Shown in pieces: positions 34,622 to 42,592 of a DNA stretch of 64,000 nt (positions are counted from its first letter, which is position 1; each line of letters starts with the position of its first letter). This stretch comes from Reyranella aquatilis (GTDB lineage: Bacteria > Pseudomonadota > Alphaproteobacteria > Reyranellales > Reyranellaceae). The translations under genes and the position numbers were made by a program. The notes below the pieces were generated by a model. That model ran no database searches and was not told the origin of the DNA. It saw only the letters and a program-made list of their open reading frames with translations. The stretch covers positions 310,001 through 374,000 of the forward strand of contig NZ_JAJISD010000006.1 in the NCBI RefSeq assembly GCF_020880995.1, in the 5' to 3' direction.

Positions 34622-36048
34622 GCGACGACATCTCGCTCTCGGAAGCCGAGCGCAGCGCCGGCATCGTGCGCTGCGATGCCTGCCCGGTGCTGTGTCGCAT
34701 TCGTCCCGGCCGGGCCGGCGCCTGCGACCGCTACGCCAACGAGAATGGCGCACTGGTGCGGGTCGATCCGCTGCTGCTGCTCGCCAAACCCGATCTCGCG
34801 CGCGTCGCCTTCGCCGAGGGCAGCGAGGCATGGCGCGGCGAGCTGGGGAAGGGCGAAGGCTCGTTCGTCACCGGCGTCGGCGCCACCACTACCTATCCCG
34901 ACTACAAGCCCGCGCCGTTCATCGTCGCGTCGAAGCATGACGGCGTCGACATGGTCACGGTCGTGACGGAGGGCATCTTCAGCTACTGCGGCGTCAAGGT
35001 GAAGATCGACACCGACCGCTATCTCGGCCCCGAACAGGCGGCGGTGCGGGTCAAGGGCGAGGCGGTGGGCCACGTCACCACGGCCGAGTACGGCTCGCAG
35101 ATGCTGTCGCTGGGCGGCGTCCATCATCTCACCGGCGGCAGCAAGAAGGAGGGCGTCGTCACCTGCGACACCCTGCTGGCGCTGTGCAATCGCGAGGCCG
35201 TCGAACTCGCCATCGACGGCGGCTCGACGGTGGTGGTGCAGGCCGACCGGCCGCCGATCGTGAACGGTGTTCTCGAGGAGCGCATGCGGGTCGGCTGCGG
35301 CTCCGCCGCCATCGGCATGTTTGCGCCACAGTGGAAGGATCACGTCGACGAGGTGATCGTGGTCGACGACCACATCACCGGCGTGCTCAGTGAACACCAG
35401 GGCGGCGCCTTCCTCGACATGAAGCCGGCCGGCATCCGCGTGCGCGGCCGCCGCTCGACGCCGGGCCGCTACTTCCAGGTGGCCGAACCGGGCCTGGGCT
35501 GGGGCGGCACCAATGTCAGCGATCCGCTGGAGATCATCGAGAAGATCGACCCGAAGCAGGCGTGGCCCGGCCTGAAGCTGCTGATGGTCTCGACGACCGG
35601 CGAGCATTCCGCGTGGTTCACGCTCGACCATGACTTGAAGCCGCGGCCGGCGGAGATGCCGGGACCGGTGCGTCATGTCGTGGAGCGCATTGCCGAGAAT
35701 TGCGAGCCCGCCCTCTGCACCGTGCTGTTCATGGCCGGCGCCGGCGGTTCGCTGCGTGCGGGCGTGACGGAGAATCCCGTGCGGCTGACGCGCTCGGTGC
35801 GCGATACGCTGACGAAAGTCACGCTGGGCGGCGTGCCGGCCTTCGTCTGGCCGGGTGGGGGCATCACTCTGATGGTCGACGTGGCACGCATGCCCCAGAA
35901 TTCGTTCGGCTACGTGCCGACGCCCGCCCTGGTGGCGCCCATCGAATTCACCCTGCGCGCCGACGACTATGCGGCGCTGGGCGGCTACGCCTCGCGCACC
36001 GTCACGCTCGAAGACGTGCTGGCCCGCCACAAGGTGCGCATCGAATGA
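34618..36048 (+). CDS. 6-hydroxynicotinate reductase-like iron-sulfur protein
   Basis: A 476-residue protein. The N-terminus has cysteines 19, 22, 26 and 36 (RCDACPVLC...GAC), suited to a 4Fe-4S cluster. A long conserved-looking domain follows, with TTTYPDYKPAPF, GIFSYCGVKVKIDTDRYLGPE, GGVHHLTGGSKKEG and FVWPGGGITLMVDVARMP. This pattern is that of Hnr, which reduces 6-hydroxynicotinate to 1,4,5,6-tetrahydro-6-oxonicotinate in Eubacterium barkeri; alphaproteobacterial relatives are untested as far as I know. The ATG overlaps the hydroxylase stop, so ring hydroxylation and reduction would be made together. The substrate here is inferred. Confidence 0.78.
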   Translation: MSDDISLSEAERSAGIVRCDACPVLCRIRPGRAGACDRYANENGALVRVDPLLLLAKPDLARVAFAEGSEAWRGELGKGEGSFVTGVGATTTYPDYKPAPFIVASKHDGVDMVTVVTEGIFSYCGVKVKIDTDRYLGPEQAAVRVKGEAVGHVTTAEYGSQMLSLGGVHHLTGGSKKEGVVTCDTLLALCNREAVELAIDGGSTVVVQADRPPIVNGVLEERMRVGCGSAAIGMFAPQWKDHVDEVIVVDDHITGVLSEHQGGAFLDMKPAGIRVRGRRSTPGRYFQVAEPGLGWGGTNVSDPLEIIEKIDPKQAWPGLKLLMVSTTGEHSAWFTLDHDLKPRPAEMPGPVRHVVERIAENCEPALCTVLFMAGAGGSLRAGVTENPVRLTRSVRDTLTKVTLGGVPAFVWPGGGITLMVDVARMPQNSFGYVPTPALVAPIEFTLRADDYAALGGYASRTVTLEDVLARHKVRIE

Positions 36049-36890
36049 GCGCCGTCGCCGCACGGTTCGGCGACGGACGGCTGCACCTGCAGCACGGTCC
36101 GATCGACCTCATCATCGAAGCGTTCGGCGCGGCGGACGAGGTCGAGCGCGCCTATGCACAGGCAATCGATCGCTTCGGCGACATCCTGCCGACGCTGGTC
36201 GGCGAGCTTGCCGTGCTACGGCGCCCGGTGACGCAAGCCTATCCGCTGCTGCAGGGACCGGTGGCGCGGCGCATGGCCGAAGCGGTGTGGCCGCATCGTG
36301 CGGTCTTCATCACGCCGATGGCCGCCGTGGCCGGCGCCGTGGCCGACGAGATGCTGCAGGCGCTGGTGCGCGGCCGCACGCTCGACAGGGCCTATGTGAA
36401 CGACGGCGGCGACATCGCCTTTCATCTTGCGTCCGGGCAGTCGCTGCGCGCCGGCATCTTCGCGCAGGCCCTCGACGGCGTGGCGCTGCTGACACACGAA
36501 CGGCCGGTGCGTGGTATCGCGACCTCGGGACGGGGCGGGCGGTCCTTCTCGCGCGGCATCGCCGACAGCGTGACGGTGCTGGCCGCGACGGCGGCGGCGG
36601 CCGATGCCGCGGCGACGATGATCGCCAATGCAGTGAATGCCGATCATCCCGCCATCGAGCGCCGGCCCGCTTCGTCGCTCGATCCGGACAGCGATCTCGG
36701 CGATCTCGACGTGACGGTGGCGGTCGGCGCGCTGCCGTTGGAGATCGTCGACGCGGCGCTCGACCGCGGGCTTGCGGAAGCGCGCCGGCTCCGGCTGTGT
36801 GGCCTGATCGACAGCACCGCGCTGTCGTTGAACGGACAATGGCGAATCGAGGCGGGCGGCACGCCGCTTGCTCTATCGGAGGCGGGATGA
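36045..36890 (+). CDS. UPF0280-family protein (ApbE-like fold)
   Basis: A 281-residue protein of the UPF0280 family, related to the flavin transferase ApbE. Recognisable stretches are DGRLHLQHGPIDLIIEA, MAAVAGAVADEML, YVNDGGDIAFHL, GIATSGRGGRSFSRGIADSVTVLA and AATMIANAVN. The ATSGRGGRSFSRGIADSV segment corresponds to the ApbE metal/flavin site. It might flavinylate or mature a partner redox protein, but no activity is known. The ATGA overlaps on both sides tie it to the reductase and the DUF1185 gene. Confidence 0.8.
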   Translation: MSAVAARFGDGRLHLQHGPIDLIIEAFGAADEVERAYAQAIDRFGDILPTLVGELAVLRRPVTQAYPLLQGPVARRMAEAVWPHRAVFITPMAAVAGAVADEMLQALVRGRTLDRAYVNDGGDIAFHLASGQSLRAGIFAQALDGVALLTHERPVRGIATSGRGGRSFSRGIADSVTVLAATAAAADAAATMIANAVNADHPAIERRPASSLDPDSDLGDLDVTVAVGALPLEIVDAALDRGLAEARRLRLCGLIDSTALSLNGQWRIEAGGTPLALSEAG

Positions 36891-37474
36891 GCGACCTGGT
36901 GAAGATCCGGAAATACGTGGCGACGGTCGAGGAGACGCTCCACGACTTCGGACCGGTGCTGGCGCGGCCGGTGACCAAGGCCGTGGTCGGTGGCGTGATC
37001 GCCAATCCCTATGCGGGCCGGCATGTGGCCGACATCCAGCCGATGATGAAGGCGCTGGAGCCGCTGGCGATCGACCTCACCGAGCGGGTGATGAAGATCC
37101 TGGGCGCACAGGGCTCCGAACTGGAGGCCTATGGCAAGGGTGCCATCGTCGGCCTGAACGGCGAACTGGAGCATGCCGCGCTTTGGCACCAGCCCAGCGG
37201 CTTCGGCATCCGCCATGCGATGGGTGGCGCCAAGTCGATCGTGCCCTCGACGGTGAAGGTCGCGACGGCGGGTACGCGCATCGACATTCCACTGCATCAC
37301 GTCACGGCGGCCTATGTGCGCAGCCATTTCGACGCCATCGAGTTCTGCGTGCCCGACGGGCCGCGGCCGGACGAGATCGTGTTCATCGTCGCTGCGGCGG
37401 TCGGCGGCCGTCCCCATGCGCGGGTGGGCGGGCTGACGCCGGCCGAGATCAAGCTGGGAGACGGCCAGCGATGA
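36887..37474 (+). CDS. DUF1185 'amino acid synthesis' family protein
   Basis: A 195-residue protein. It begins VKIRKYVATVEETLHDFG, has VANPYAG-like VIANPYAGRHVADIQPMM, GKGAIVGLNGELEHAALWHQPSGF, the GGAKSIVPSTVKV loop and DIPLHHVTAAYVRSHFDAIEF. Homologues are annotated as amino acid synthesis proteins, but no reaction is known. Conserved His residues could bind a metal. It overlaps the UPF0280 stop (ATGA). In this position a hydrolytic or isomerising step in the ring-cleavage pathway is possible (inference). Confidence 0.8.
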   Translation: MSDLVKIRKYVATVEETLHDFGPVLARPVTKAVVGGVIANPYAGRHVADIQPMMKALEPLAIDLTERVMKILGAQGSELEAYGKGAIVGLNGELEHAALWHQPSGFGIRHAMGGAKSIVPSTVKVATAGTRIDIPLHHVTAAYVRSHFDAIEFCVPDGPRPDEIVFIVAAAVGGRPHARVGGLTPAEIKLGDGQR

Positions 37475-37484
37475 GGAGGGGGCG

Positions 37485-37865
37485 ATGAACGACGACGCGC
37501 TCGCGGCCGCGATGAAGGTGATGGACGCCTACATCGACGGGCTGAATCGCCACGACGAGCCGGCGGTCAACGACGCCTGCAATTTCCCGCACGTACGCCT
37601 GGCCGGCGGCAAGGTGGTCGTGTGGCCCAACCACGGCGACTACAAGCTGGACGATTTCGTCGCCCGCGCCGGCGACGGCTGGCACCACAGCACGTGGGAC
37701 GAGCGTACGCCGATCCATGTCGGCCGCGACAAGGTTCATCTGAAGGTGAAATTCAGCCGCTGGCGCGCCGACGGATCGCTGCTGGGCGCCTTCGAGACGA
37801 TCTACATCGTGACCCGGCAGGACGGTCACTGGGGAATACAGGCACGGTCGAGCTTCGCGGACTGA
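37485..37865 (+). CDS. NTF2-like (SnoaL/DUF4440-type) protein
   Basis: A 126-residue alpha+beta barrel protein. An N-terminal helix (ALAAAMKVMDAYIDGLNRHD) leads to a cone of beta strands (VHLKVKFSRWRADGSLLG; FETIYIVTRQDGHWGIQARSS), the layout of NTF2-like isomerases, cyclases and ligand-binding proteins. No decisive catalytic residue is recognised. It follows DUF1185 by 10 bp and has a GGAGGGGGCG ribosome binding site, so it belongs to the operon. Confidence 0.75.
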   Translation: MNDDALAAAMKVMDAYIDGLNRHDEPAVNDACNFPHVRLAGGKVVVWPNHGDYKLDDFVARAGDGWHHSTWDERTPIHVGRDKVHLKVKFSRWRADGSLLGAFETIYIVTRQDGHWGIQARSSFAD

Positions 37866-37941
37866 GTGCTTGTGAGGCAAGGGCTGGCCTCTTAGGGTCG
37901 GTTCACAGGGAGTGTTTCTCTTGTTCAGGAGGGGGAATTTC

Positions 37942-39147
37942 ATGCTGACCCGCAATCGTCTGCTCGCCGGCACGGCCGCGCTCGTTGCGCTGTCGCTCGT
38001 CGGCCCGGCCGCCGCACAGGCTCCGATCAAGATCGGCGAACTCAACAGCTACAAGGTCTTCCCGGCCTTCCTCGAGCCCTACAAGAAGGGCATCGAGCTG
38101 GCGGTCGAGGAAGTGAACGCGGCGGGCGGTGTGCTCGGCCGCAAGATCGAGGTCGTGAGCCGCGACGACAACGGCAATCCGGGCGATGCCGTGCGCGTCG
38201 CCGAGGAACTGCTGAGCCGCGAAGGCGCCTCGTTCCTGATCGGCACCTTCCCGTCGAACGTCGGCCTCGCCGTCGCCGACTTTGCCAAGCAGCGCAAGGT
38301 GTTGTTCATCGCCGCCGAGCCGCTGACCGACAAGATCGTCTGGGATCAGGGCAACGCCTACACGTTCCGCCTGCGCACCTCGACCTACATGCAGACGGCG
38401 ATGCTCATTCCCGACGCCGTCAAGCTCAACAAGAAGCGCTGGGCGATCGTCTATCCCAACTACGAGTACGGTCAGTCGGCGACGGCCGCCTTCAAGAAGC
38501 TCCTGAAGGAGAAGCAGCCCGACGTCGAGTTCGTCGCCGAGCAGGCGCCGCCGCTCGGCAAGATCGACGCGGGTGCGGTCGCGCAGGCGCTGGCGGACGC
38601 CAAGCCCGATGCGATCTTCTCCTCGCTGTTCGGACCCGATCTCGCCAAGTTCGTGCGCGAGGGCCAGACCCGCGGCCTGTTCAAGGGCGTCGAGGTGTTC
38701 AATCTCCTTGCCGGCGAGCCCGAATACCTCGATCCGCTGAAGGAGGAATCGCCCGACGGCTGGTACGTCACGGGCTATCCGTGGAGCGAGCTCAAGACGC
38801 CCGAGCACACCAAGTTCCTCAACGCCTACCAGGCCAAGTTCAAGGACTATCCGCGGCTGGGTTCGGTGGTCGGCTATGCGACGGTTATGTCGGCTGTCGA
38901 AGCCATCAAGAAGGCCGGCTCGCTCGACCAGGAGAAGCTGGTCGCGGCGATGAAGGGCCTGACGCTGATCACGCCGTTCGGCATGGTCGAGTACCGGGCA
39001 ATCGACCATCAGTCGACCATGGGCGCCTATGTCGGCCAGATCGGCGTGAAGGACGGCAAGGGCTACATGAAGAACTGGCGCTTCGTCGACGGCAAGGACG
39101 CCCTGCCGAGCGACGCCGACGTCCAGAAGATGCGGCCGAAGAACTGA
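37942..39147 (+). CDS. ABC transporter substrate-binding protein, branched-chain amino acid type
   Basis: A 401-residue periplasmic protein. The signal peptide is about residues 1-26 (LLAGTAALVALSLVGPAAAQA). The mature part is a type I periplasmic-binding protein (IKIGELNSYKVFPAFLEPYKKGIELAVEEVNAAGG in part), then DDNGNPGDAVRVAEELL and LIGTFPSNVGLAVADF. The usual first ligand loop differs from LivJ, so the ligand is probably not Leu/Ile/Val; an N-heterocyclic acid or other carboxylate is suggested by context. The ATG at 37942 follows AGGAGGGGG. The permease and ATPases follow. Confidence 0.9.
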   Translation: MLTRNRLLAGTAALVALSLVGPAAAQAPIKIGELNSYKVFPAFLEPYKKGIELAVEEVNAAGGVLGRKIEVVSRDDNGNPGDAVRVAEELLSREGASFLIGTFPSNVGLAVADFAKQRKVLFIAAEPLTDKIVWDQGNAYTFRLRTSTYMQTAMLIPDAVKLNKKRWAIVYPNYEYGQSATAAFKKLLKEKQPDVEFVAEQAPPLGKIDAGAVAQALADAKPDAIFSSLFGPDLAKFVREGQTRGLFKGVEVFNLLAGEPEYLDPLKEESPDGWYVTGYPWSELKTPEHTKFLNAYQAKFKDYPRLGSVVGYATVMSAVEAIKKAGSLDQEKLVAAMKGLTLITPFGMVEYRAIDHQSTMGAYVGQIGVKDGKGYMKNWRFVDGKDALPSDADVQKMRPKN

Positions 39148-39250
39148 CGGTGATGCAGTCACCGTCATCCCGAGCGAAGTCGAGGGGGCTTGCCTGATGC
39201 AGGCAAGGTCTCTCCACTCCGCGCTGCGCGCTCCGGTCGAGACGACGATC
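39146..39250. repeat. palindromic intergenic repeat (GTCATCCCGAGCGAAGTCGAG type)
   Basis: Several small hairpins lie between the binding protein and permease genes: GACGGTGA/TCACCGTC (39146-39166) and CTTGCCT/AGGCAAG (39189-39207). The core GTCATCCCGAGCGAAGTCGAG is a known dispersed bacterial repeat. It may lower expression of the downstream permease relative to the abundant binding protein. Confidence 0.7.
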
Positions 39251-39254
39251 TAAG

Positions 39255-41129
39255 GTGACTCTCGCTTCCATCCTCATCCAGCTGTTGAACGGGCTGGCCG
39301 CCGCCGCGTCGCTGTTCCTCGTCTCGGCCGGGCTGTCGCTGATCTTCGGTGTGACGCGGATCGTGAACTTCGCGCACGGTTCGCTCTACATGCTGGGCCT
39401 CTACGGCGCCTATTCGCTGATCCAGTTCTTCGGTCGCACGCCACTGGGCTTTTGGGGCGCCGTCGTGCTGGCGGCACTGGCGGTCGGCCTCGTCGGCATC
39501 CTGATCGAGGTGCTGGTGCTGCGGCGAATCTACCGCGCGCCCGAACTGTTCCAGCTGCTGGCGACCTTCGCGGTCGTGCTGGTCATCAAGGACATCGCCC
39601 TCTTCACCTGGGGCGCCGAGGACCTGGTCGGCCCGCGCGCGCCCGGCCTGTCGATGGCGGTCGAGATCATGGGCCGCCGCATCCCCGCCTACGACCTGCT
39701 GCTGATCGCCATCGGCCCGGTCGTTCTGGGGCTCCTGTGGCTGCTGCTGACGCGCACGCGCTGGGGCGCGCTGGTGCGGGCGGCGACACAGGACCGCGAG
39801 ATGGTGGGGGCGCTGGGCGTCGACCAGGCCAAGCTCTTCACCTCGGTGTTCTTCGTGGGCTCCGTCCTGGCGGGCCTGGGCGGTGCGCTCCAGATCCCGC
39901 GCGAGCCGGCCAATCTCGAACTCGACCTCGCCGTCATCGCCGACGCCTTCGTGGTCACGGTGGTGGGCGGCCTGGGCAGCATTGGCGGCGCCTTCCTGGC
40001 CGCCATCATCATCGGCGTCGCCAAGGCCTTCTGCATCGGTATCGGCACCGTGACCTGGTTCGGCGTCGAGATCTCCTTCTCCAAGCTGACGCTCGTGGTC
40101 GAGTTCCTGATCATGGCGCTCGTGCTGGTCGTGCGGCCCTACGGGTTGCTGGGCAAGCCGCAGGCGGCACAGCGGGCGGCCGAACCGGCGCCGAGGCTGC
40201 AGGTACCGTCCTGGACCTTCGCCCTGGTGTGGCTGGCGCTGCTCGCGCTCGTGCCGCTGGCGGCCGACCGCTACACCACGATCCTGCTCACCGACATCGT
40301 CTGCTTCGCCCTCTTCGCCGTGTCGCTGCACTTCATCATGGGGCCGGCCGGGATGGTGTCGTTCGGCCACGCCGCCTATTTCGGCATCGGTGCCTACGCG
40401 GCCGGTCTGCTGCTGAAGCGCTTCGGCCTGCCGATGGAAGCAGCACTCCTGCTGGCGCCGGCGATCGCCGGCCTTTTCGCCATCGTCTATGGCTGGTTCT
40501 GCGTGCGGTTGTCGGGCGTCTATCTCGCCATGCTGACGCTCGCCTTCGCGCAGATCAGCTGGTCGGTCGTGTTCCAGTGGGACTCGGTCACCGGCGGCAG
40601 CAACGGCGTGTTCGGCGTCTGGCCGTCGGCCTGGCTCGCCGACAAGACCGCCTACTATTATCTGGCGCTGGTCCTCTGTGGCGCCGGCATTCTGTTCCTG
40701 TGGCGCGTGCTGTTCTCGCCGTTCGGCTATGCGCTGCGGGCCGGTCGCGATTCGCCGCTGCGCGCCGAGGCGATCGGCATCGACCTGCGCGGCTTCCAGT
40801 GGGCGGCCTTCGTGCTGGTCGGCGCGCTGGCCGGCCTCGCGGGCGCGGTCTACGCCTTCTCCAAGGGCAGCATCTCGCCGTCGAGCATCTCGATCGCGCA
40901 GTCGACTGACGGGCTGATCATGGTGCTGCTGGGCGGCGTCGAGACGCTGACCGGCCCCGTGGTCGGCGCGGCGATCTTCACCTGGCTGCGCGACGCGGTG
41001 GCGCGCAACACCGAGTTCTGGCGGGCCGTGATGGGCGGCGTGATCCTCCTGATCGTGCTCCTCTTCCCGCAGGGACTGGTCGGCGGCCTGAAGGCGCTGG
41101 TCGCCCGCTGGCGGGAGCAGCGCGCATGA
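39255..41129 (+). CDS. fused branched-chain-type ABC permease (LivH-LivM)
   Basis: A 624-residue protein fusing both permeases. Residues about 1-300 are LivH-like (LLNGLAAAASLFLVSAGLSLIFGV, VNFAHGSLYMLG). Residues about 315-624 are LivM-like (MVSFGHAAYFGIGAYAAG, GVYLAMLTLAFAQI, GITLTGPVVG-like VETLTGPVVGAAIF). A linker with PQAAQRAAEPAPRLQVPSW joins them. It should form the whole membrane channel for the importer. The GTG start has a poor Shine-Dalgarno sequence, and there is an ATGA overlap with the first ATPase. Confidence 0.9.
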   Translation: MTLASILIQLLNGLAAAASLFLVSAGLSLIFGVTRIVNFAHGSLYMLGLYGAYSLIQFFGRTPLGFWGAVVLAALAVGLVGILIEVLVLRRIYRAPELFQLLATFAVVLVIKDIALFTWGAEDLVGPRAPGLSMAVEIMGRRIPAYDLLLIAIGPVVLGLLWLLLTRTRWGALVRAATQDREMVGALGVDQAKLFTSVFFVGSVLAGLGGALQIPREPANLELDLAVIADAFVVTVVGGLGSIGGAFLAAIIIGVAKAFCIGIGTVTWFGVEISFSKLTLVVEFLIMALVLVVRPYGLLGKPQAAQRAAEPAPRLQVPSWTFALVWLALLALVPLAADRYTTILLTDIVCFALFAVSLHFIMGPAGMVSFGHAAYFGIGAYAAGLLLKRFGLPMEAALLLAPAIAGLFAIVYGWFCVRLSGVYLAMLTLAFAQISWSVVFQWDSVTGGSNGVFGVWPSAWLADKTAYYYLALVLCGAGILFLWRVLFSPFGYALRAGRDSPLRAEAIGIDLRGFQWAAFVLVGALAGLAGAVYAFSKGSISPSSISIAQSTDGLIMVLLGGVETLTGPVVGAAIFTWLRDAVARNTEFWRAVMGGVILLIVLLFPQGLVGGLKALVARWREQRA

Positions 41130-41875
41130 GCGACGCGGTGCTGCAGGTCGAGGGGCTTCACAAGTCGTTCGGCGGCGTCCAGGCCGTGGCCGACGTCTCC
41201 TTTGCTGTCTCTGCGGGCGAGATGCTGGCGCTGATCGGACCGAACGGCGCGGGCAAGAGCACCTGCTTCAACATGCTGAACGGCCAGCTCGCGCCCGATG
41301 CCGGCATCGTGCGCCTCGAAGGCCGCGATATCGTGGGCCTCCGCCCGCGCGCCATCTGGCGGCTGGGCGTCGGCCGCACCTTCCAGATCACCGCCACCTT
41401 CGCCTCGCTCAGCGTTCGCGAAAACGTGCAGATGGCGCTCTATTCCCATGCCGGCCGCCTGCGCTCCATGCTGTCGCGCTTCGGCGCGGCTTTCGCGGCC
41501 GAAGCCGATGCGCTGCTCGACCAGGTCGGCATGCTCGACCAGGCGGAGCGGACCTGCGGCGTGCTGGCCTATGGCGACCTGAAGCGGGTCGAACTCGCCA
41601 TCGCGCTGGCCAACCAGCCGCGCCTGCTCCTGATGGACGAGCCGACCGCCGGCATGGCGCCCAAGGAGCGCGTCGCGCTGATGGAGCTGACGGCGCGACT
41701 GGCGCGGGCGCGGAACATCGCCGTCCTGTTCACCGAGCACGACATGGACGTGGTCTTCACCCAGGCCGATCGCATCATCGTGCTCGACCGCGGCGTGCTG
41801 ATCGCCGGCGGGACGCCGCAGGAGGTGCGCGCCAATCCCAATGTGCGCGCGGTCTATCTCGGAAGCGCGCACTGA
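41126..41875 (+). CDS. ABC transporter ATP-binding protein LivG-type
   Basis: A 249-residue ATPase. Walker A is GPNGAGKST, the Q-loop region follows GVGRTFQITATFASLSVRENV, and Walker B is RLLLMDEPTAGMAPKER. The signature region reads YGDLKRVELAIAL in place of the usual LSYGxQRRLEIARAL, as often seen in this family. The H-loop is FTEHDMDVVF. It works with the fused permease and its LivF-type partner, which starts at its stop codon (1-bp overlap). Confidence 0.93.
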   Translation: MSDAVLQVEGLHKSFGGVQAVADVSFAVSAGEMLALIGPNGAGKSTCFNMLNGQLAPDAGIVRLEGRDIVGLRPRAIWRLGVGRTFQITATFASLSVRENVQMALYSHAGRLRSMLSRFGAAFAAEADALLDQVGMLDQAERTCGVLAYGDLKRVELAIALANQPRLLLMDEPTAGMAPKERVALMELTARLARARNIAVLFTEHDMDVVFTQADRIIVLDRGVLIAGGTPQEVRANPNVRAVYLGSAH

Positions 41876-42588
41876 TGGCCGCGGCGATGCTCCAGGTCAA
41901 CGACCTGCACGCCTTCTACGGCCGCGCCCACATCCTGCACGGCATCTCGCTGGAGGTGCGCACCGGCGAAGTCGTGGCGTTGCTCGGCCGCAATGGGGCG
42001 GGCAAGTCGACGGCGATGAAGGCCATCATGGGCCTGGTGCCGCCGGCCCGCGGCGAAGTGAGCTTCGCGGGCCAGCGCATCGAGCGCCTGCCGCCGTACC
42101 GCATTGCGCGGCTGGGTCTCGGCTACGTGCCGGAGGAGCGGCGCATCTTCACCGAGCTGTCGGTGATGGAGAATCTCGAAGTCGGCCGGCAGGCGGCGCG
42201 CGCCGGTGTGCCGGTCTGGACCGAGGAGAAGCTGTTCAAGCTCTTTCCCAACCTCGCGCGCATGCGCGAGCGGCCGGGCGGGCGCATGTCGGGCGGCGAG
42301 CAGCAGATGCTCACCATCGCCCGAACCCTGATGGGCAATCCGAGCTGCGTGTTGCTCGACGAGCCGTCCGAGGGGCTGGCACCCATCATCGTCGAGGAGA
42401 TGGGGAATTCCATCCGGGCGCTGAAGGGCGAGGGCGTGTCGGTCATCCTGTGCGAGCAGAATCTGCATTTCGCGCTGGGCGTCGCCGATCGCGCCTACAT
42501 CATCGAGAAGGGCCAGATCCGCTTCGGCGGCTCGATGGCCGAGCTGGCGGCCAACGATTCCCTGCGCGAACAATATCTTTCGGTCTGA
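41875..42588 (+). CDS. ABC transporter ATP-binding protein LivF-type
   Basis: A 237-residue ATPase. Walker A is GRNGAGKST, the Q-loop area GLGYVPEERRIFTELSVMENLEVG is typical of LivF, and the signature is MSGGEQQML. Walker B is CVLLDEPSEGLAPIIVEE and the H-region is VILCEQNLHFAL. It completes the importer. The hydantoinase gene follows after 4 bp, so uptake and the first hydrolytic steps are probably co-transcribed. Confidence 0.94.
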   Translation: MAAAMLQVNDLHAFYGRAHILHGISLEVRTGEVVALLGRNGAGKSTAMKAIMGLVPPARGEVSFAGQRIERLPPYRIARLGLGYVPEERRIFTELSVMENLEVGRQAARAGVPVWTEEKLFKLFPNLARMRERPGGRMSGGEQQMLTIARTLMGNPSCVLLDEPSEGLAPIIVEEMGNSIRALKGEGVSVILCEQNLHFALGVADRAYIIEKGQIRFGGSMAELAANDSLREQYLSV

Positions 42589-42592
42589 ACCC

